Positions 53,056 through 60,361 of a DNA stretch of 64,000 bases are shown here, piece after piece. Position 1 is the first letter of the stretch. Each line of letters begins with the position of its first letter. Under the pieces are notes generated by a model. That model was not told the origin of the DNA, made no database searches, and worked only from the letters and a program-made list of their open reading frames with translations. The position numbers were made by a program, and so were the translations under genes. The stretch is from Beijerinckiaceae bacterium (lineage in GTDB: Bacteria > Pseudomonadota > Alphaproteobacteria > Rhizobiales > Beijerinckiaceae), in NCBI GenBank assembly GCA_019753285.1, contig JAIELD010000055.1, forward strand, positions 19,600 through 83,599, in the 5' to 3' direction.

Positions 53056-55137
53056 ATGGAGTTTGGGTCCATCCTGAATCGTCCCAGGTCGCTCGCTTGG
53101 CACCTCATGACATTCGGCCTTGCGCTGATCGTTCCGGTCGCGCTCGTGATTGGCCTGTCATTATGGAGCATCGCGAACACGGAAAGCGCGCGGATCGAGG
53201 CGCTGGCATTGCAATCTGCCCGAGCCATCGCGGTGGATGTCGATCGCCAGATCAACGCGTTCTCGCAGTCGCTGCAGGTCATTGCGGCATCCGACGCGTT
53301 GCGACGTGTCGATCTCGACGCCTTCCAGAACGAGCTCGACTCGGTTGCCGTCCGCACAGGCCAGATGGTCTCGCTCGGACGCAGGGGCGAGCCGCCTTTC
53401 ATGGTCGGCGGATCGAAAATACGCGGCGTCCGTCGGCCGCCCGATGCTGGCGAGATAGTGGCGCTGCGCTTGGCGATCTCCAACGGACAGACAGCGACGC
53501 ACGCCGCTCCGAAGGTATCGGACCTCATTCATGATCCCGACCTCGACGCAAATGTCGTGTCCCTTGAAATGGAGCCGTGGCTTGCCGGCGGCGCTGCCGC
53601 CAATTTCGTTCTTCGGATCAAGGTCCCCGTCTCGATCTTCCAAGGCATTCTCACGGAGACGGAGACCGGCAACGACCTGACCTCGATCGTCGACCGGTCG
53701 GACCGGATCGTCGCTCGAAGTATCGAGCCAGAGCGGTTCGTCGGGCAGACAGCCAGCGACGATCTGAGACTGAATGCGCAGGGATCGGAGGGGCGGTGGC
53801 TCGGCGCAACGAAAGATGGCCGCCCGGTTCTGGCGGTCTACGCCCGTGCCGCCCAATCGGGGTGGCGCGTGGCGATCGGCATCAACCGGCAGGAAATGAG
53901 CATGCCGTTCCGGCAATCGCTCTTCCAGTTCCTCGCCATCACCGCCCTGCTCCTCGTCGTCGCCATCGCACTCGCCCTGATGATCGGCCGCCGGCTGACC
54001 AGCGCGGTCAAGCGGCTGACGCACAGCGCCACGACAAGCGCGAGCGGCGGCAGCTCAGCCCCTCTCGTCACACCCATCAAGGAAATCAACGAGATCGGGG
54101 CCGAACTTGCGGAGACTTCATTCAATCTGTCCGAGCACGCCAATGCGCTTTTCGCCAACGAAGCGCGGTTGAAGGCGATCTACGAAACCGATCCCGTCGG
54201 CATCGTGGTGGCGGAAGCGCCTTCCGGACGCATCGTCGAAGGCAACCACGCCGCGTCGAACATCCTGAGGTATCCGGTCATCGCGTGCGAGACGGTCGAC
54301 GACTACCATCAATGGATCGCCTTCCACGCGGACGGCTCCCGCGTCGAGAGCCACGAATATCCGATGTACCGTGTGCTGCGGAACAACGAAGAGCGCCCGG
54401 AGCTTGAATGCCAGGCGCTGAGGGGTGACGGGACCAAGGCCTGGATCAGGATCATTGGCGCGCCGATCCGCGACAGCGCCGGCACCATGACCGGCGCGCT
54501 GGTCGCGATCGTCGACATAGACGACATGAAGCGCGCGCAGGACGACCACAGGCTGATGAACCGCGAACTTCACCACCGCGTGAAGAATACGCTCGCGACG
54601 GTGCTTGCGATCACCAATCTCACGACGCGGTCCGCCTCCGACATCGTGAGCTTCCGCAAGACATTCGCCGATCGGATCATGTCGCTCAGCCGGACACACA
54701 CCTTGCTGATCGAAAATTCATGGCTTGAGATTCCGCTGCGGGCACTGATCGAAGGCGAGCTCGACCCTTACATCAACCACGAGTCACCGCAGGTGACGAT
54801 CGACGGCGAGGACATTGCCCTGCCCTCGGACACCGCACTCGCGCTCGGCATGGCGTTCCATGAGCTGACGACCAACGCCGTGAAATACGGCTCGCTCTCA
54901 CGACCGGCAGGCAGGCTCGCCATCGCCTGGCACGTTCTCGAGCCGCATGAGGAAGGCGAGAAAAGCACCTTGTCGCTAAGCTGGGTAGAAGTCGGCGGAC
55001 CTGAAGTGTCCCTGCCGAGCAGTCGCGGTTTCGGCTCGCAACTCCTGCAACAAATCCTCGCCCGTCAATTGAAGGGCGAGGTGAAAATGCTATTCGAGCG
55101 TGACGGGCTGAAAGTGTTCATCACCGTGCCGCGCTAG
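53056..55137 (+). CDS. HWE-family sensor histidine kinase of the general stress response
   Basis: A 693-residue membrane kinase: helix at about 17-38, extracytoplasmic sensor region (about 40-285), second helix about 290-310, a short HAMP-like linker, a PAS domain (about 365-490) and an HWE/HisKA_2 kinase with phosphoacceptor His507 in HHRVKNTLA, N-box HELTTNAVKYG and the W-x-E residues in LSWVEVGG. Such kinases phosphorylate PhyR when stress is sensed. It sits beside phyR and behind an EcfG-type promoter. Confidence 0.93.
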   Translation: MEFGSILNRPRSLAWHLMTFGLALIVPVALVIGLSLWSIANTESARIEALALQSARAIAVDVDRQINAFSQSLQVIAASDALRRVDLDAFQNELDSVAVRTGQMVSLGRRGEPPFMVGGSKIRGVRRPPDAGEIVALRLAISNGQTATHAAPKVSDLIHDPDLDANVVSLEMEPWLAGGAAANFVLRIKVPVSIFQGILTETETGNDLTSIVDRSDRIVARSIEPERFVGQTASDDLRLNAQGSEGRWLGATKDGRPVLAVYARAAQSGWRVAIGINRQEMSMPFRQSLFQFLAITALLLVVAIALALMIGRRLTSAVKRLTHSATTSASGGSSAPLVTPIKEINEIGAELAETSFNLSEHANALFANEARLKAIYETDPVGIVVAEAPSGRIVEGNHAASNILRYPVIACETVDDYHQWIAFHADGSRVESHEYPMYRVLRNNEERPELECQALRGDGTKAWIRIIGAPIRDSAGTMTGALVAIVDIDDMKRAQDDHRLMNRELHHRVKNTLATVLAITNLTTRSASDIVSFRKTFADRIMSLSRTHTLLIENSWLEIPLRALIEGELDPYINHESPQVTIDGEDIALPSDTALALGMAFHELTTNAVKYGSLSRPAGRLAIAWHVLEPHEEGEKSTLSLSWVEVGGPEVSLPSSRGFGSQLLQQILARQLKGEVKMLFERDGLKVFITVPR

Positions 55138-55175
55138 CGCTTCGACACGGGCCCTGCAACGGGATGAGCGAAGGA

Positions 55176-55982
55176 TCAGGCCGCCGCCTTGCGTGAGGTC
55201 TTGCGGTCGAAGAACAGCGCCTGGCTGATCGCGGCCTTCACCGCATCGGTCTGGAACGGTTTGGTGATGAGGAAGGCCGGCTCCGGACGATCGCCTGTCA
55301 AAAGCCGCTCTGGATAGGCGGTGATGAAGATGACCGGCACATTGAAGCTGCCGAGGATCTCGTTGACGGCCTCCAGCCCCGAACTTCCGTCCGCGAGCTG
55401 AATGTCGGCGAGGATCAGCCCTGGCCGTTTCTCCTGGATTATCTTGACCGCCTCGGTATGCGTGCGGGCGATGCCGATCACGCTATGGCCAAGGTCCTGA
55501 ACGAGACTCTCGATGTCGAGCGCGATCATCGGCTCATCTTCGATGATGAGGACGTCGGTCGCGACCTGCCGCGCAATTTCCTGAGCCGCCGTGTCGATCA
55601 GGGCATCCACATCGGCATCGCTCGCCCGAAGGATGGTTGCGATATCGCCGACCGAAAACCCTTCGACGACGCGAAGGAGAAAAGCCTGACGCGCCCTCGG
55701 CGTGATCGCTTCGAGATTACGCTCGGCCATGGACCCGATCGTCTCCATGCCGGCAGACGGAACGGGTTCCGAGTTGATCGTCAGCGAAGACCAGTAGCGA
55801 AGAAAGACCTGATAGAGCGCCACTCTCGGATCGATGTCGGTCGGAAAGCAGGAAGGGTCTGCGACGATCGCCTCCAACGTCGAGACGACATAGGCGTCGC
55901 CGCCTTGCTGGGAACCGCTCAACGCACGCGAAAATCGGCGTAGAAAGGGGAGATGCGGAGCAATATCTTGGGCCAGCGACAT
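55176..55982 (-). CDS. phyR: General stress response anti-anti-sigma regulator PhyR
   Basis: A 268-residue PhyR: an ECF-sigma-like N-terminal domain (about 1-135) and a receiver domain (about 143-260) with acidic pair Asp149-Glu150, phosphoacceptor Asp193 (LILADIQL), a Thr in VIFITAYP and Lys in FLITKPF. When phosphorylated it binds NepR and frees EcfG. It is divergent from nepR-ecfG and convergent with the kinase, 38 bases apart at the stops. Confidence 0.96.
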   Translation of the reverse strand: MSLAQDIAPHLPFLRRFSRALSGSQQGGDAYVVSTLEAIVADPSCFPTDIDPRVALYQVFLRYWSSLTINSEPVPSAGMETIGSMAERNLEAITPRARQAFLLRVVEGFSVGDIATILRASDADVDALIDTAAQEIARQVATDVLIIEDEPMIALDIESLVQDLGHSVIGIARTHTEAVKIIQEKRPGLILADIQLADGSSGLEAVNEILGSFNVPVIFITAYPERLLTGDRPEPAFLITKPFQTDAVKAAISQALFFDRKTSRKAAA

Positions 55983-56061
55983 AGAGAGACCTTTCTGTTT
56001 TCACTCTAATTCACGCTTCGTTCCAAGCACGTCAAGCCTCGAAAAAAAATAGTTTCGAGGC

Positions 56062-56087
56062 GGAACTTTTCGATTTCCCAAAGTGTT
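56062..56087 (+). promoter_or_regulatory. EcfG-type promoter of nepR-ecfG
   Basis: GGAAC (56062-56066), 17 bases, TGTT (56084-56087), about 85 bases upstream of nepR. Autoregulation of nepR-ecfG by EcfG is standard in this group. Confidence 0.65.
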
Positions 56088-56171
56088 TGGGAGAGTTGGC
56101 GTCCGTTTGAGAATCCGGCTGTTACGCGCTGATCGCGTTGAGGTTTTAAAAATTTGAAATGGGGTTCGATA

Positions 56172-56378
56172 ATGCTTCCGGATTTTGACGACGAGGACAG
56201 AAAAGACCAGGCCTTACCCATCAACCCCGCAAACTCCGATCAGCTCGGCGCGCAGTTCGGACTGGTGATCGGCAAGGCGCTGAAGGCGCATTACGACGAT
56301 CTCGTGGAAGCTCCTATCCCGGACAAGTTCATGGAGCTGCTTGCTCAGCTTGAAGCATCCGGAGGCAAAAAACCATGA
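56172..56378 (+). CDS. nepR: Anti-sigma factor NepR
   Basis: A 68-residue NepR with the core motif LGAQFGLVIGKALKAHYDDLVEAPIPDKFMELLAQLE, which binds EcfG or phosphorylated PhyR. The ATG at 56172 is chosen over TTG at 56154 because of GGGGTT six bases upstream. It overlaps ecfG by 4 bases (ATGA), so anti-sigma and sigma are made together. Confidence 0.95.
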   Translation: MLPDFDDEDRKDQALPINPANSDQLGAQFGLVIGKALKAHYDDLVEAPIPDKFMELLAQLEASGGKKP

Positions 56379-56917
56379 CGGACACGGATTTCAAGCGCCA
56401 GCTCATCGCAGAGATCCCCAGCCTGCGCGCCTTTGCCGTGTCGGTGTGCGGATCATTCCATCTCGCGGATGATCTCGTCCAGGAAACCCTGATGAAAGCC
56501 TGGGCCAACTCGACCAAGTTCGAAATGGGCACCAGCATGCGCGCCTGGCTCTTCACCATCCTGCGCAACGGCTATTATTCGCTGTACCGCAAGCGTCACC
56601 GCGAGGTGCAGGACAGCGACGGATATTATGCGGCGAGCGTCAGCGTGCAGGGCGCGCAGGAAAGTCGGCTCGATCTTGCCGATCTGCGCAAGGCTCTGGA
56701 CAAGTTGCCCGTCGAGCAACGTGAAGTGCTCATCCTCGTCGGCCCGTCGGGTCTCTCGTATGAAGAAGCGGCAGAAATCTGCAACGTGCAGATCGGCACG
56801 ATCAAGAGCCGTGTCAATCGCGGTCGCACCAAGCTCGCGCAGCTCATGGGTCTCGACAGCCCGCAGGAACTGCTCATCCCATCCCAGATCCTGAAGACAG
56901 ATGTCGCCGCCGCCTGA
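56375..56917 (+). CDS. ecfG: ECF sigma factor EcfG (general stress response)
   Basis: A 180-residue ECF15-type sigma factor with region 2 (about 8-75, HLADDLVQETLMKAW) and region 4 (about 110-165, YEEAAEICNVQIGTIKSRVNRGRTKL). It directs RNA polymerase to GGAAC-N16/17-nGTT promoters, several of which are in this window. Held by NepR, released by PhyR. Confidence 0.96.
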   Translation: MTDTDFKRQLIAEIPSLRAFAVSVCGSFHLADDLVQETLMKAWANSTKFEMGTSMRAWLFTILRNGYYSLYRKRHREVQDSDGYYAASVSVQGAQESRLDLADLRKALDKLPVEQREVLILVGPSGLSYEEAAEICNVQIGTIKSRVNRGRTKLAQLMGLDSPQELLIPSQILKTDVAAA

Positions 56918-56953
56918 TGATCGGGGCGGCGGCTCAAGCAAAGCGACAAACGA

Positions 56954-56984
56954 AAAAGCCGGAAGCGTTCAGCTTCCGGCTTTT
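56954..56984. terminator. Bidirectional terminator between ecfG and csbD
   Basis: AAAAGCCGGAAGC-GTTCA-GCTTCCGGCTTTT: a 13-pair stem including the A/T flanks, giving a T run on both strands, between the convergent ecfG and csbD genes. Confidence 0.85.
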
Positions 56985-57011
56985 CTCATGTATTATAGAA
57001 ACGAAGCCGAA

Positions 57012-57197
57012 TTAGTTCGGCTTGGTCGCGTCGCGTACCGCATCCTTGGCACCGCCGACAGCGTTCTGGACCTTGCCTGCCATCTTGTCGGCCTTGCCCT
57101 CTGCTTCAAGCTTGGCATCACCGGGCACCTTGCCCGCCATTTCCTTGACGGTGCCCTTGACCTGATTGGCGACGCCTTCCAGACGATCCTTATCCAT
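57012..57197 (-). CDS. CsbD family stress protein
   Basis: A 61-residue CsbD-family protein (GVANQVKGTVKEMAGKVPGDAKLEAEGKADKMAGK), a small hydrophilic helical protein commonly induced by general stress. Preceded by GGAG and by an EcfG-type promoter (57250-57274). Confidence 0.92.
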   Translation of the reverse strand: MDKDRLEGVANQVKGTVKEMAGKVPGDAKLEAEGKADKMAGKVQNAVGGAKDAVRDATKPN

Positions 57198-57249
57198 AAC
57201 GATCTCCTCTCAAATACAATCTCGAACGTCGTCGACGTTCTGGAAATAA

Positions 57250-57274
57250 AACACGCCAGCCAGCATTTGGTTCC
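57250..57274 (-). promoter_or_regulatory. EcfG-type promoter of csbD
   Basis: Minus strand GGAAC (57274-57270), 16 bases, TGTT (57253-57250), 53 bases upstream of the csbD start. Confidence 0.7.
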
Positions 57275-57307
57275 ATTTCACAATGGCTTGAACCATTTTT
57301 TTCAACT

Positions 57308-57382
57308 TCAGATCCCGGCGATCGTGGCTGACAGGCAAATGACGGTCGCACCGATCAGGATTGCTGCGAGAAATTGGGGCAT
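57308..57382 (-). CDS. 24-residue hydrophobic small protein
   Basis: A 24-codon ORF: MPQFLAAILIGATVICLS then ATIAGI. Almost the whole product is one membrane-spanning helix. CTGGAG lies 6 bases before the ATG, a strong ribosome site. It follows the membrane-protein gene (57414) on the same strand by 31 bases and should share its stress promoter. Such tiny membrane proteins are rarely annotated. Confidence 0.6.
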   Translation of the reverse strand: MPQFLAAILIGATVICLSATIAGI

Positions 57383-57413
57383 GGCGAACTCCAGGGCGAA
57401 AAGAGTGTTCAGC

Positions 57414-57821
57414 TCAGCGTGAAAGATACCGACCGACGAGGCCTCCGATGATCGCCGTCGTGCCGATAACGAGCGGAGCCTTGGAGGCGAAGGCGTAGCG
57501 CTGGCGCGCGACGAATTTGGTAGACTCACGCAACGCCGGCTTGGTGAACGTCGAGACATCCGGTGCGGACCCTGACATGACACGCGCCGTAACCACGAAG
57601 CAGAGGCAGATCACGAGGAATATGCCGCCGAGAAGCAGATTGGCGTTGAATGGCCCGTAAATCTCGGCCAGCCAGATTTGCATGGCGGCAAGAAAAAGAA
57701 CGGCCGCAACGAGGCCGGTTATTGCAGCCAGACAAAGCAAAGCGGCGCGCTGTTTGGCGCGCCGTATGCGGTCCTTGATCATGACTGCCCCGAGAAGGGA
57801 GATCAGGCCCAGGGGGTTCAT
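57414..57821 (-). CDS. Small membrane protein downstream of DUF883 gene
   Basis: A 135-residue protein with an N-terminal hydrophobic start (MNPLGLISLLGAVM), a basic stretch (KDRIRRAKQR), two clear membrane helices (AALLCLAAITGLVAAVLFLAAMQIW type; NLLLGGIFLVICLCFVVTARV) and a C-terminal VIGTTAIIGGLVGRYL helix. It resembles phage-holin-superfamily/DUF1469-type stress membrane proteins. TGATG overlap with the DUF883 gene (57821) couples translation. The frame starts with a TTG at 57824, but the ATG is preferred. Confidence 0.75.
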   Translation of the reverse strand: MNPLGLISLLGAVMIKDRIRRAKQRAALLCLAAITGLVAAVLFLAAMQIWLAEIYGPFNANLLLGGIFLVICLCFVVTARVMSGSAPDVSTFTKPALRESTKFVARQRYAFASKAPLVIGTTAIIGGLVGRYLSR

Positions 57822-58138
57822 CAACGGCTCCTTGACATCGCGCCGATGACGAGGCCTGCAATGCCGGCGATGGCGAGCGTACGAAGTGGGTGACGCTTGA
57901 CCTCGACGGTCAGGAAGCGTTGCAGCCCATCGAGCTGCTCATGCGTCAGATCGCCGATCTGGCCGGAATAGTCGTTGACCTTGCTGCTGACATTGTCGAC
58001 CAGCTTGTTCGCGATGCCGTTCACGGTCTTGCCCTCGCGAGCGACATAGGCGCTCAACTGCGAGGTCAGATTGGTGATTTCGGACTGCATCCGGTCGATC
58101 TGGTCAGAGAGGTTGACGTCCTTGGCGGCTCGAAGCAT
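57821..58138 (-). CDS. DUF883/ElaB-like membrane-anchored protein
   Basis: A 105-residue protein: helical soluble part (DQIDRMQSEITNLTSQLSAYV...) and a C-terminal membrane anchor (TLAIAGIAGLVIGAMSRSR), the pattern of ElaB/YqjD/DUF883 proteins, which tether to membranes in stress or stationary phase. The ATG at 58138 has AAGGAA upstream. An exact EcfG promoter lies 88-112 bases upstream. Confidence 0.85.
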   Translation of the reverse strand: MLRAAKDVNLSDQIDRMQSEITNLTSQLSAYVAREGKTVNGIANKLVDNVSSKVNDYSGQIGDLTHEQLDGLQRFLTVEVKRHPLRTLAIAGIAGLVIGAMSRSR

Positions 58139-58163
58139 TGGATTGTTCCTTTCTGTATGCACT

Positions 58164-58225
58164 ACAGGCATCAGCGTCGTTGAGACGCGCGGCGGGAACG
58201 GATGCCCCCACCTCCTGATGCCTGT
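58164..58225. repeat. 11-bp inverted repeat in the DUF883 gene leader
   Basis: ACAGGCATCAG (58164-58174) and CTGATGCCTGT (58215-58225) are exact inverted copies 40 bases apart. On the minus strand the outer copy begins almost at the predicted transcription start, so the leader RNA could fold into a long hairpin. Confidence 0.6.
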
Positions 58226-58250
58226 AACGTCTTGAAAGGGAAAAGGTTCC
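58226..58250 (-). promoter_or_regulatory. EcfG-type promoter of the DUF883 operon
   Basis: Minus strand GGAAC (58250-58246), 16 bases, CGTT (58229-58226): exact consensus. It lies in the gap between the NepR-like gene and the DUF883 gene. Confidence 0.8.
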
Positions 58251-58264
58251 GCTCGAAAGAGCGA

Positions 58265-58492
58265 TCAGCTTTTTTCTTTGCTTTCCAGGCTGGCGAGCAG
58301 ATCGAGAAAGCGATCGGGTATCGGCTCGGCAGCAAGATCGCGAAAATGGGCCTGCAGAGCGCGGCCAATGGCATCGCCCCCGAGTTTCGCGGATTCCAAA
58401 GATGGCTGGCGTCGGCTTTCGGAGGCCTGTTCGGCGTCTGGCGCGCCGACATCAATGTCGCTTCCATTCGGTCGAGATGAATGTCCCGCCAT
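58265..58492 (-). CDS. Second NepR-like protein
   Basis: A 75-residue protein whose C-terminal half (KLGGDAIGRALQAHFRDL, then AAEPIPDRFLDLLASLE) is clearly a NepR core, close to the NepR at 56172. The N-terminal 35 residues are polar and unlike it. It has no adjacent sigma gene. It could be a second anti-sigma factor, or a protein competing for PhyR. Encoded 2 kb from nepR-ecfG on the opposite strand, downstream of a DUF2177 gene. Confidence 0.85.
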   Translation of the reverse strand: MAGHSSRPNGSDIDVGAPDAEQASESRRQPSLESAKLGGDAIGRALQAHFRDLAAEPIPDRFLDLLASLESKEKS

Positions 58493-58537
58493 CGCTTCCG
58501 CCCCTGCTCGTTCCCGTCTGATAGGGGAAATGAAGCG

Positions 58538-58942
58538 CTACCGCAAGAAGCGCAACACCAGCAACGTACTGAAACCGCAGGCACAAGCGCTCGCGAACGC
58601 GCCCCACACGATGTCCGTCAGCGCAAAACTGACCGGAATGCCACGCAGCGTCGCCAGGTTGGAAAGATCATAGGTGCAGTAGGCAATCGCGCCGAACACC
58701 GCGCCGAGCGTCAATGCCCGCATCACACTGCCGGCGTCGGTGGCCGGCTCGATCACGAACAGAACGAGGCCGATCGGGTAGATGAGGTAGAACAGCGCCG
58801 CGACCCAGAGAATGGGCCGTTCGAGCATGATGTGCCCGAGGCTCGCCTGATAGAAATTCTTCGCAATGAAGCCGAGCCAGATGAAGTCTGCGACGATGAA
58901 GAAGATAGTGGCCGAAAGATACGCGACGAAGAGCTTGGTCAT
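58538..58942 (-). CDS. DUF2177 family membrane protein
   Basis: A 134-residue protein with four predicted helices (FVAYLSATIFFIVADFIWLGFIA, VAALFYLIYPIGLVLFVI, ALTLGAVFGAIAYCTYDLSN, and a last one near ASACACGFSTLLVLRFL) matching DUF2177. Function unknown. The ATG at 58942 has GGAG upstream; the much longer open frame to 59302 overlaps glsB and is rejected. Confidence 0.88.
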   Translation of the reverse strand: MTKLFVAYLSATIFFIVADFIWLGFIAKNFYQASLGHIMLERPILWVAALFYLIYPIGLVLFVIEPATDAGSVMRALTLGAVFGAIAYCTYDLSNLATLRGIPVSFALTDIVWGAFASACACGFSTLLVLRFLR

Positions 58943-59028
58943 GAAACGCTGTCTCCACGGGAGCGGACGGCGGCGCACGAACCGCTCCAGCGACGTTTGC
59001 CGCTGTTTCCCACGACAGATACGACGCG

Positions 59029-59286
59029 TCAGGCCACGCGGTTCACCAGCCTCACCAGCAAGAGAAGAATGATCGCGCCGACGGTCGCACCGGCCACGAG
59101 ACTGAACAGGCCCTGCTCGATCGCGCCATTGGAAGGCCCGAATAGCCAGCCGCCAATGACCGATCCGAGCATTCCGACGATAAGGTTGCCTAAAAGTCCG
59201 AAGCCATGACCTTTCAGCAGCAGCCCAGCGATCCAGCCGGAGAGGCCACCTATGAAGATCCAGAGAAAGACGCCTTCTGCCGTCAT
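59029..59286 (-). CDS. GlsB/YeaQ/YmgE family membrane protein
   Basis: An 85-residue 'transglycosylase-associated' stress membrane protein: three hydrophobic helices rich in glycine (FIGGLSGWIAGLLLKG, GNLIVGMLGSVIGGWLFG, VAGATVGAIILLLLVRLV). Commonly part of the general stress regulon. The ATG at 59286 is chosen over TTG at 59298. It is preceded by the candidate small RNA on the same strand. Confidence 0.88.
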   Translation of the reverse strand: MTAEGVFLWIFIGGLSGWIAGLLLKGHGFGLLGNLIVGMLGSVIGGWLFGPSNGAIEQGLFSLVAGATVGAIILLLLVRLVNRVA

Positions 59287-59342
59287 TATGCTTGCCAATC
59301 ATTCAAGCCAAGCCGCGCTCCGAAGCAACGAGCCTAAACGTC

Positions 59343-59459
59343 AAAAAGCGAAGGGGCTGCTACATTTCTGCAGCAGCCCCTTCTTTTAGAAAGCGGATAC
59401 CGTTTGGGGGGCAAAAAGACACCGCTTTCTAGCTCGAACGCACTTGGAGAGAGGTTCGC
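59343..59459 (-). ncRNA. Candidate EcfG-dependent small RNA with C-rich loop
   Basis: Minus strand, bounded by an EcfG-type promoter (59466-59490) and a strong terminator. No ORF of note. Two hairpins are visible. The first has a 10-pair stem, TAGAAAGCGG (59431-59422) with CCGCTTTCTA (59396-59387), and a 25-base loop holding six consecutive C. The second is the terminator stem, GAAGGGGCTGCT with AGCAGCCCCTTC, followed by GCTTTTT. The layout recalls GsrN, the sigma-T-dependent C-loop small RNA of Caulobacter, but homology is not shown. Confidence 0.6.
59350..59383. terminator. Strong terminator of the candidate small RNA
   Basis: A perfect 12-pair stem with a 10-base loop. On the minus strand it is followed by GC and TTTTT. 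On the plus strand it is followed by TTTT, so weak action in that direction is possible. Confidence 0.85.
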
Positions 59460-59465
59460 GATTGA

Positions 59466-59490
59466 AACTCGATCCGATGATTGAAGTTCC
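59466..59490 (-). promoter_or_regulatory. EcfG-type promoter of the candidate small RNA
   Basis: Minus strand GGAAC (59490-59486), 16 bases, AGTT (59469-59466). The next annotated gene downstream (glsB) starts 180 bases away, behind the terminator. Confidence 0.6.
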
Positions 59491-59566
59491 GAACGCACGA
59501 CACTTTTTTTGACATTTTTTTCTGTTGCAAAATTGCAGCGCTGTCTCCGCTTCGTACGGGCGCACG

Positions 59567-59591
59567 GGAACTCCACACGCGGCGTGGTGTT
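59567..59591 (+). promoter_or_regulatory. EcfG-type promoter of the L,D-transpeptidase gene
   Basis: GGAAC (59567-59571), 16 bases, TGTT (59588-59591), 85 bases upstream of the start at 59676. Confidence 0.65.
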
Positions 59592-59675
59592 TCACGGTCT
59601 GATGCGCCCAACAACGCACTCAATTGAAGGCGAGCCGCACCCAAACGTTTTCTCCCGCCAAAAGTCAGGTCTCCC

Positions 59676-60335
59676 ATGCGTCTTTCAACCTTGTCCCGCC
59701 GATCGTTCATAGCCGGTGCTCCGCTGGCGCTTGCGGCGTGCTCGACCCCGACCGTCAGAAGCAATCTGGTCGTCGCGAGCTATCAGCCCTCAGCATCGTC
59801 CATCTACGGTGAGATCGACACCGAACCGTTTCCCGTGCCCGCCATCGACACCAGCGAGATCGATCCCGAGTTGCTTCGCCAGACGGTCGATTATGAGGGC
59901 CCGCACGCGCCGGGAACGATCGTCGTCGATCCGGATGCACGCTTTCTCTATCACGTGCGCGATGGCGGGCGAGCCACCCGCTACGGCGTCGGCGTCGGGC
60001 GCGAAGGATTTGCCTGGAGCGGTCGGGCGCGCGTCGGCCGCAAGGCCGAATGGCCAACCTGGACGCCGCCAGCCAGCATGATCAAGCGCCGGCCGGACCT
60101 CAAGGAATATGCCGGCGGAATGCCGGGCGGCATCGAAAATCCACTGGGCGCACGCGCGCTCTATCTCTACGATGGCGACCGCGATACGCTGTTCCGGCTG
60201 CATGGGACGAACGAGCCGGAAAGCATCGGGCAAGCCGTCTCGAGCGGCTGCATCAGGCTCTTCAACCAGGACATCATCGATCTGCATCGCCGTGTTGCGG
60301 TTGGCGCCCCGGTGGTGGTATTGCAGCACAGCTGA
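59676..60335 (+). CDS. L,D-transpeptidase (YkuD) lipoprotein
   Basis: A 219-residue exported protein: leader SRRSFIAGAPLALAAC with both a twin-arginine-like start and a lipobox Cys, then a YkuD domain (about 85-215) with HGTNEPESIG and catalytic Cys in SSGCIRL. It makes 3-3 crosslinks in peptidoglycan or anchors proteins to it. Behind an EcfG-type promoter, so likely wall hardening under stress. Confidence 0.93.
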   Translation: MRLSTLSRRSFIAGAPLALAACSTPTVRSNLVVASYQPSASSIYGEIDTEPFPVPAIDTSEIDPELLRQTVDYEGPHAPGTIVVDPDARFLYHVRDGGRATRYGVGVGREGFAWSGRARVGRKAEWPTWTPPASMIKRRPDLKEYAGGMPGGIENPLGARALYLYDGDRDTLFRLHGTNEPESIGQAVSSGCIRLFNQDIIDLHRRVAVGAPVVVLQHS

Positions 60336-60361
60336 TCGAGGCCCCGACCAACGAGGCGATA

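Noticed and set aside
55983..56045. EcfG promoter for phyR
   Set aside because: A GGAAC occurs on the minus strand but no GTT follows at 16-18 bases; a housekeeping promoter is as likely.
57414..57821. Prophage holin suggested by the small membrane protein
   Set aside because: No other phage gene is near; its partners and promoter are those of stress genes.
58538..59302. 254-residue form of the DUF2177 protein
   Set aside because: The N-terminal part is a shadow of glsB; the hydrophobic family domain starts at 58942.
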